Below are positions 59,301-64,000 of a DNA stretch of 64,000 bases, one piece after another. The position numbers were made by a program, and so were the translations under genes. Where the stretch lies: assembly GCF_000234665.1 (NCBI RefSeq), contig NC_018312.1, positions 863,791 to 927,790 of the forward strand, given 5' to 3'. The first letter of the stretch is position 1; every line of letters starts with the position of its first letter. Under the pieces are notes generated by a model, which was given only the letters and a program-made list of their open reading frames with translations, had not been told where the DNA came from and made no database searches. The DNA comes from Leishmania mexicana MHOM/GT/2001/U1103. Its lineage: Eukaryota > Euglenozoa > Kinetoplastea > Trypanosomatida > Trypanosomatidae.

Positions 59301-61969
59301 GGCTGCGCCTGCGCAACGTCGCGCTCAACCTGGCGACTCTGGAAGACGTCTTCTTCACCGTTACTTGCACCTCACCGCTCATGTCAAGCGTGACAGACGG
59401 CGAGCTTGTCGGCGGGCGAGAGGACGAAGGCGAGGTACTGTCGATCCCTGAAACGCCGTCAAGTAGCGCTGACCTCTACGAGGAGAACGCGAGCTACTTC
59501 TTCATTTTCTGCCGGCACTTCCGCGCGCTCTTCCTCAAGCGGCTGCACTATGCCCAGCGCGACATAAAGCTGCTTGTCTACCAAGTGGTGCTGCCGATCA
59601 TCTTTCTGCTTCTGTCGCTGTTCATCAGCCTTGTACGGGACCCGAACCAGCCCGCGCTGCGGCTCGACATGACGATGTACGATGGCTACGCCTCCCACCC
59701 ATCGCAGGTGATGACGGCGTACTCTAACTTCTCCGGCTACGTGCAGAGCATGACCCGCTACCCCATGAATGTCACGAACGCCTTCTGCCTCAGTGCAAGT
59801 CTCCCCCACAAGGTCTGGGGCTCGTACTACCGTACCGACTTCCGCGAGATGCCGCCTGGCTTGCCCAACGTCTCCAACGGCATGAGCCGACTGCTCCTGA
59901 GCGAAGTCATGTCGCACAAGGATCCGCGCTACGTTGCCGTGGCGCCGGTAGGAGCGGTGTTCCAGCAGGGTGCGCCGAAGAAAACCCCAACGCTTCTGCA
60001 CAACACGTCGCACAGCCACGCCGCTGCGCAGGGCGTGGGTGCGCTCTATCACCTCGCCACGTATCAGCTCTTTGGCTCCGCCGTGGAGATGCCCACCGCC
60101 GTGAACTCTCCCATGATGCTTGGCGAGTTTGAAAAGACGCTGGTGACAGCCAACAGACAGGTCATGGTTGGCATCTTCATCATTCTGCCCTTCATCTTTA
60201 TTCCGTCCAACACAATCTCCTACATCGTCGAGGAGAAGGAGTCCGGCGCCCGCCACATGCAGTGGCTCTCCGGCGCCAATGTCGTGGCGTACTGGCTGAG
60301 CAGCTTTGTGTTCGACTTTGCGACCTACCTCTTGACGCAGATCTTGGCCTTTATCATCTTCCTCATCTTCAATCGAACCGAGTTCATCGGCAAGGACAAC
60401 GCCGGCGCCGCCGTTGTGCTCTTCTTCTTTTTTGGCCTGACGTCGATCCCGTTCAGCTACTTCTTGAGTGTCTTCTTCCGCTCCAGCTTCACGGCACAGT
60501 CCGTCGTCTTTTGCATCAACTTCACCTTTGGCTTCCTGTGGGTGACGCTGGAGTCGATGATCGCCGAGCATGCGCTGCGGTTCGCCGAGGTGGTGACCTC
60601 CATCCTTCGCATCATCCCAGCCGTGAGCTTCGGCGAGTCCATGTTCGTGCTCTCTGGCTCGCAGCTGGCCAACTTGATGTTCCCGAACCGCGCCAAGAAA
60701 AGCCTGTTTTCGCTGTTGCACTTTAGCGAGACAGGCAGCCCCACAGGCGGCATCGGAACAGGCCTCATCTACATGTCTGTCGTTGCTGTGGCCTGCACTG
60801 TGGCACTCGTGATTCTCGAGTACCTGCGGCTGCAGCGTCTCGACTCCGCCTTCACACAGTGCTGCACAAAGCCGAACAGCGAGGACGAGGAGGAGCACCG
60901 CCGCCTTGAGGAGGCGCATCCGTCCGTGAAGCAGGAGGAGGACTATGTGTGCGCAGCTAAGACAGGGCCCGCGTCGACCCGTATTGCGGTGCAGCACCTC
61001 AACAAGCGCTACCTCGGCGCCAAGCACGCCGCTCTCCAGGACATCTCGTTCGGCGTGAATGAAGGCGAGGTGATGGGTCTGCTAGGGCTTAACGGTGCCG
61101 GCAAGACGACGGCGGTGAGCATCCTCGCAGGTGAGGTGGTGGCGACAAGCGGAAAGGCGTTTGTGAACCACTACGCGGTGCAGTCGATGGAGAGCCGCCC
61201 CTATGTTGGCTACTGCCCGCAGTACGATGCGCTGCTGAGCAATCTCAGCACCGAGGAGCACCTCTGGCTGTATGCCCGCCTGCGCTCCGTCAAGGAAAAG
61301 TACATCAGGGTCGAGGTGGACGTACTGCTCAAAGAGCTGGGGCTGTACCCGTTCCGCAACCAGCCTGCCGCGTCCCTGAGCGGCGGCAACAAGCGCCGCC
61401 TGTCCCTCGCGATTGCGCTGGTCGGCCACACAACGAGTGTGCTGCTGGACGAGCCGACGTCGGGCATGGATGCTGTGGCGCGTGCACAGACGTGCGACGT
61501 AGTGCGGCGTCTCACGGCCCAGAAATCCGTGGTGCTGACGACGCACCGCCTGGACGAGGTCGAGGCTCTGGCCGACCGCGTGGCCTTTGTCGTGCGCGGC
61601 AACCTGCGCTGCGTCGGCACGCCGCAGGAACTGAAGAACGCGTACAACAAGACTGCCGCCTACACGCTCAATGTGCTCTTCCCCAATACGGTGCAGTTGC
61701 AGGCCGCGGACGCGAACCTGGTGGCGAAGGTGCGCAGCTACGTGTTCGACACCATCACCGCCACAGCGGGTGAAAATGCGCAGCAGATGACTCGATGCGA
61801 GGTGGTGGAGGTGCACCAGTGCTCACTGCAGATGGCCGTGAACGGTGACCTCCATTCTATCTGCGTCGCCGTTTCTCAGATGCAGACAGGCCGGGCAAAC
61901 GGCATTCCTGCAACGACGTACGTCAGCGTGAGCCAGCCGACGTTGGAGGACATTCTGCTTCTCCATTAG
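56366..61969 (+). CDS. Full-size ABC transporter, ABCA subfamily
   Basis: The 1867-residue product is a full ABCA (ABC1-type) transporter: TMD1-NBD1-TMD2-NBD2. The first membrane segment is at about 27-49, followed by a large extracellular loop (about 50-355, with several N-x-S/T sites) and membrane segments about 358-590. NBD1 has Walker A G-P-N-G-A-G-K-S-T near 705, an L-S-S-G-Q signature near 801, and Walker B L-F-L-D-E-P-T-A-G-M-D near 823. The second half starts with a membrane segment near 1072-1095, a loop, and segments about 1270-1490. NBD2 has G-L-N-G-A-G-K-T-T near 1574, L-S-G-G-N near 1671, and L-L-D-E-P-T-S-G-M-D near 1692. ABCA proteins move lipids; Leishmania ABCA proteins have been linked to lipid movement and vesicle trafficking. 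From memory, two ABCA genes lie on chromosome 29 in Leishmania; I cannot tell which this is. Confidence 0.95.
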   Translation: MARFWRQYGIQLYGFLVKTFLQRWRMPVSTALEILLPCLCIILISVAYWVSGSSTVPAQMYDGGAYVPLNMTDFLSYFMCKKMESKLKVPWHPCPPGMKPPALTCLSLIGNGNEICIQGVFYTVLSHMLYAMYYGSGPFGMNTMDGHLTLSALVTEATRRENPTFFGRGGRDSLSHYGKLLVSSNSPALAQKFMTFCRESSGMCGEVLYGTPFTSLASAKEYAAVNENTVWAIVDLPTTSLASDGEAEFTISMNFTATAPTAKEAQKSLFTRGLGAKDGSDGYVLYWASGFLTLQTFVHEFYLAQALSTHNVTGPSTYYTVPGSDVEGISAYLSQYGSTVIPMPTPSRYDNAFLTKWAYYMPLLAVMAVLYPTSRLVMLIVVEKYNGIREAMLIMGLHPSCMFFGWYSSTLIMDLISSLLAAMFLKIGFLDKVDYGLLLLLYFSFMQQNTALCFFVSSIFRNPRVASWFIAFVLFVVAIPSFSFPTGMTDIQKIFCCLVPCVGYIQAFNIMVDYVSFGWHFGWPQAHAGYFNFSVAVGMMWASFAVLMLLSFYLDRVSCGAVGRRAHPLFFLMPLVNRFRKTRATLVKMWDMGKPIRPGSLVARAISDDDELHSASFANGSLKMNGKELSQDSSRLIEHYHDVVSTQDPAVAAVFHRLRKIYIDGGILGFLYTYFTGLFRDGDRIVALDGVTFAMRTGEVSVLLGPNGAGKSTIMGVATGMVNPTSGDVYVRGYNARTHLDECRQNIGYCPQRDIVWSLLTVEEHITFYARMKGSNSVNVQDKVNYVVDLLDLHEKRHCQASQLSSGQRRRLCVAIAMVGDSSVLFLDEPTAGMDIKGRKIVYEALNRTRTQRSVLISTHLLDEADRIADRVLIVNKGLLCAEGSAMYLKSQMEVGYVVTCLLESNMSATEENCAAEGLVNFVRAESYATRRVGDRNNEGCVVLGVQRRGREVCFRFPMTLLSSAGLTLLSLIQRNSERLRLRNVALNLATLEDVFFTVTCTSPLMSSVTDGELVGGREDEGEVLSIPETPSSSADLYEENASYFFIFCRHFRALFLKRLHYAQRDIKLLVYQVVLPIIFLLLSLFISLVRDPNQPALRLDMTMYDGYASHPSQVMTAYSNFSGYVQSMTRYPMNVTNAFCLSASLPHKVWGSYYRTDFREMPPGLPNVSNGMSRLLLSEVMSHKDPRYVAVAPVGAVFQQGAPKKTPTLLHNTSHSHAAAQGVGALYHLATYQLFGSAVEMPTAVNSPMMLGEFEKTLVTANRQVMVGIFIILPFIFIPSNTISYIVEEKESGARHMQWLSGANVVAYWLSSFVFDFATYLLTQILAFIIFLIFNRTEFIGKDNAGAAVVLFFFFGLTSIPFSYFLSVFFRSSFTAQSVVFCINFTFGFLWVTLESMIAEHALRFAEVVTSILRIIPAVSFGESMFVLSGSQLANLMFPNRAKKSLFSLLHFSETGSPTGGIGTGLIYMSVVAVACTVALVILEYLRLQRLDSAFTQCCTKPNSEDEEEHRRLEEAHPSVKQEEDYVCAAKTGPASTRIAVQHLNKRYLGAKHAALQDISFGVNEGEVMGLLGLNGAGKTTAVSILAGEVVATSGKAFVNHYAVQSMESRPYVGYCPQYDALLSNLSTEEHLWLYARLRSVKEKYIRVEVDVLLKELGLYPFRNQPAASLSGGNKRRLSLAIALVGHTTSVLLDEPTSGMDAVARAQTCDVVRRLTAQKSVVLTTHRLDEVEALADRVAFVVRGNLRCVGTPQELKNAYNKTAAYTLNVLFPNTVQLQAADANLVAKVRSYVFDTITATAGENAQQMTRCEVVEVHQCSLQMAVNGDLHSICVAVSQMQTGRANGIPATTYVSVSQPTLEDILLLH

Positions 61970-64000
61970 GAGCGCTGCAACGCAGAGACGACACTTCACG
62001 CCACATGTGATCTCGTTATCATTCATGCGTTCACACCCTTCTCCGTTTGCCGCTTCCCTTTTCCCTTCGTCGTCGTCCAGCGCGCAGCCCCCCCCCAAAA
62101 AAAAAGCGGGGAAGGTTTTTATCGCGTTCATCTTCGTGGGCGTCACGCTTCCGTCATCCCTGACTCCCGTGCGTCTCTCCTCCCTCTATGCTCGTTCGTG
62201 GATGAGTTGCAGCCCGGGAACGGGAGGCGGACCAGCAACGGAAGCGAAGAAGAACATGAAAAGCGGAAAGGTGTTCACACTCGCACACCAACGCAAAGGC
62301 ATGTCGATGAGGATATGTGCGTGAAGGGTTTCTTCAGCCGCCGCCGCACGTCACCCCCTTTTCTCTCTACCTTGTAACCGCCATTTATTTGTGTTTTCTT
62401 GTTCTGTCTTTTTGCGTTTTGCGCGAGTGCTCGCATGCAGACCGACGAGCAACGCGCCAGACAACAACAGCCCTTTGCACGCTGCCCTCTTCCGAAAAGG
62501 AAACGACGCGAAAGGAAAAGGGGGTCTCTGTGTCTGGGCTATCCTCGCGTGCGTCTCTCTCTCTGTATCGCTGTCTGTCGATGTACGCGTGCCTGCGTGT
62601 CCGCCCGAAGAAGAAAAAAGGGGCCACAGACACCGTACGCACACACACGCGCGCGCGCTCACGCATACGACTTCGAAAACGAGTCATCACAGGCGTCGTG
62701 AGCGGGCTCCTCCGGTGCCTCTTGCCATGGCGTCTTTGATCTCCCGTTCCTCTTCTTCCCTTTTAAAGAATGTTTCTCCCGCATGCTTCAATATTGTCTC
62801 TGTTGTTGTGTGCGTATCCCAAGAACACCCTCGTGTACGGCGACCTTTCTGCTGTTAGTTCGGCATTTCGTGTTCTCACGTCACTGTTACTGCCATCCCC
62901 CTCTTCTCATTCTCTCCGTCTGTCTCCCTGGTGAAGTCAGGCACGCAGCACCTGTACAACAACCAGCATAGCGCCAGGGATGAGTCTGTGGCTGTGTCAC
63001 TGTGTGCAAATTGTTTCTCTTCTGCGTGTTCTCTTCAGCTGCGCCTGCTCGACCGGCAAGGAGGCGCGAAGAGGGTGCACATGCATGGACGAGAGACTGA
63101 CGACCACAAGTGCACTCCGCACACGAAAGGTACAATGAGGAGGAAAGGAGGAGGAGGAAGAGGGGGAGTGGTTGGGATGAGGTGAGCGGGTCAGGCAGCG
63201 TGGGACTCACCACACGTTCCTGCCGGAGAGCGGTATAACGCTGCAACAGCCAAGTACAAGTGACAGCGGCGGCAGTAGTCGCAGTCATGCGCCTTCTCTG
63301 CATCAACGCGACCACCAAATAAAAAATGAAATGCCTCCGCATATTAGCCCCAGCGAAGAGAAAGAGAGCTGTGTTGTGGAAGAGGAAAGAAAAGGGATAC
63401 CGCAGCCAAACCCCAGCCGCCACGAGTGACGACGACGACGTGTGTGTGTGTGTGTGTGTGTTTGGGATGGGGGGAAGAGGTAACATGTTTTTTTGCTTTG
63501 TTTGTGCTCACGTAAAAAAAGAAAAGAAGGACTTCATGACTCACAGCGGGTGCAAGGAAAAGCCACCGGACCGGCACACCACACTCACATACACGGCCAC
63601 ACAGCCACATCGCCCCCTCCCCTTTTGTCCTGCCCACACCTTTCACCACATCACCGCATGAGAACGGAGGGAGCAAGGAGAGAGCCGGAGAGATACACGT
63701 GGGCGTACTCTACGTGTGTGAACGGGCCAAAGGTGTGAGACATAGGGATGAGGTGGACATGCCTCGCTCCTCCTACGATCGCTCTCTCGCTCTTACGCTG
63801 CCTTTCGCCTTGTGTGGTGTTTCCGTGTTTCGGTGTGTCTGTCCGTCTGTCCGTCGGAGCGGCGAGTGCGCTCCGCTCCTGCGTTGCCGCACTTCCTCTC
63901 GTTGTTTCCTTCCTCTCTCGCACACGTGCGCACGCCTCTTCTGTTTTCTTTTTTTTCTAACATTTTCGGTCTGCGTCTGTGTCGTTTGTCTGACTGGTCA
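61970..64000. other. Downstream spacer to end of window, no gene seen
   Basis: The 3' UTR of the ABCA gene and further spacer. It includes a C9A9 junction at about 62088-62105, GT-repeat at 63440-63461, and T-rich tracts near the end. No frame looks coding, so the next gene starts beyond the window. Confidence 0.55.

Overview
This is almost certainly nuclear chromosomal DNA of a trypanosomatid of the genus Leishmania. All 19 protein genes that I can support lie on the + strand, have no introns, and are separated by long pyrimidine-rich, CA- and C-tract-rich spacers. That is the layout of one polycistronic transcription unit processed by trans-splicing. The recognisable proteins (GRP94/LPG3, PEX7, BBS7, a radial-spoke head protein, an ABCA transporter) fit this assignment. 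From memory, LPG3 is on chromosome 29 in L. major, but I could not check synteny and cannot resolve the species.

Layout. 1-3608: a large membrane protein of unknown function, cut at its 5' end by the window. 5576-7381: a protein with a C-terminal U-box. 7955-8416: first copy of a 462-bp SIDER-like repeat. 10446-11033: a small one-membrane-segment protein. 12191-14506: the ER chaperone GRP94 (LPG3). 16424-18463: the nucleolar factor MPP10. 19660-20421: an unknown protein ending in a PCNA-binding-like (PIP box) motif. 21743-22864: the glycosomal import receptor PEX7. 23565-24026: second copy of the repeat, inverted. 24293-24970: unknown. 27223-28053: mitochondrial EF-Ts. 29310-31877: BBS7. 32873-35029: a probable axonemal C1a-32/CFAP119-like protein. 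36558-37394: unknown, probably mitochondrial. 38093-40411: a three-RRM RNA-binding protein. 41163-41576: a small one-membrane-segment protein. 42698-44464: radial-spoke head protein RSP4/6. 46356-48286: a PiT/PHO4 phosphate transporter broken by a 100-N assembly gap. 49166-49960: aprataxin. 50656-51075: a BET1-like SNARE. 56366-61969: a full-size ABCA transporter.

The genes do not form one pathway, as is usual in trypanosomatid gene arrays. Three concern the flagellum or cilium (BBS7, the CFAP119-like protein, RSP4/6), several the secretory or organelle systems (GRP94, BET1, PEX7), and several nucleic-acid or ribosome work (MPP10, the RRM protein, aprataxin, EF-Ts).

The most notable structure is the pair of essentially identical 462-bp repeats in opposite orientation. 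They flank about 15.1 kb and five complete genes including LPG3, a geometry that could support inversion or amplicon formation. Other points worth a look are the PIP-box-like tail at 20379-20418, the aprataxin lacking the first histidine of its triad, the assembly gap in the phosphate transporter, and the 5.3-kb gene-free stretch before the ABCA gene. I found no convincing RNA genes, CRISPR arrays, complete transposons or strand-switch region.
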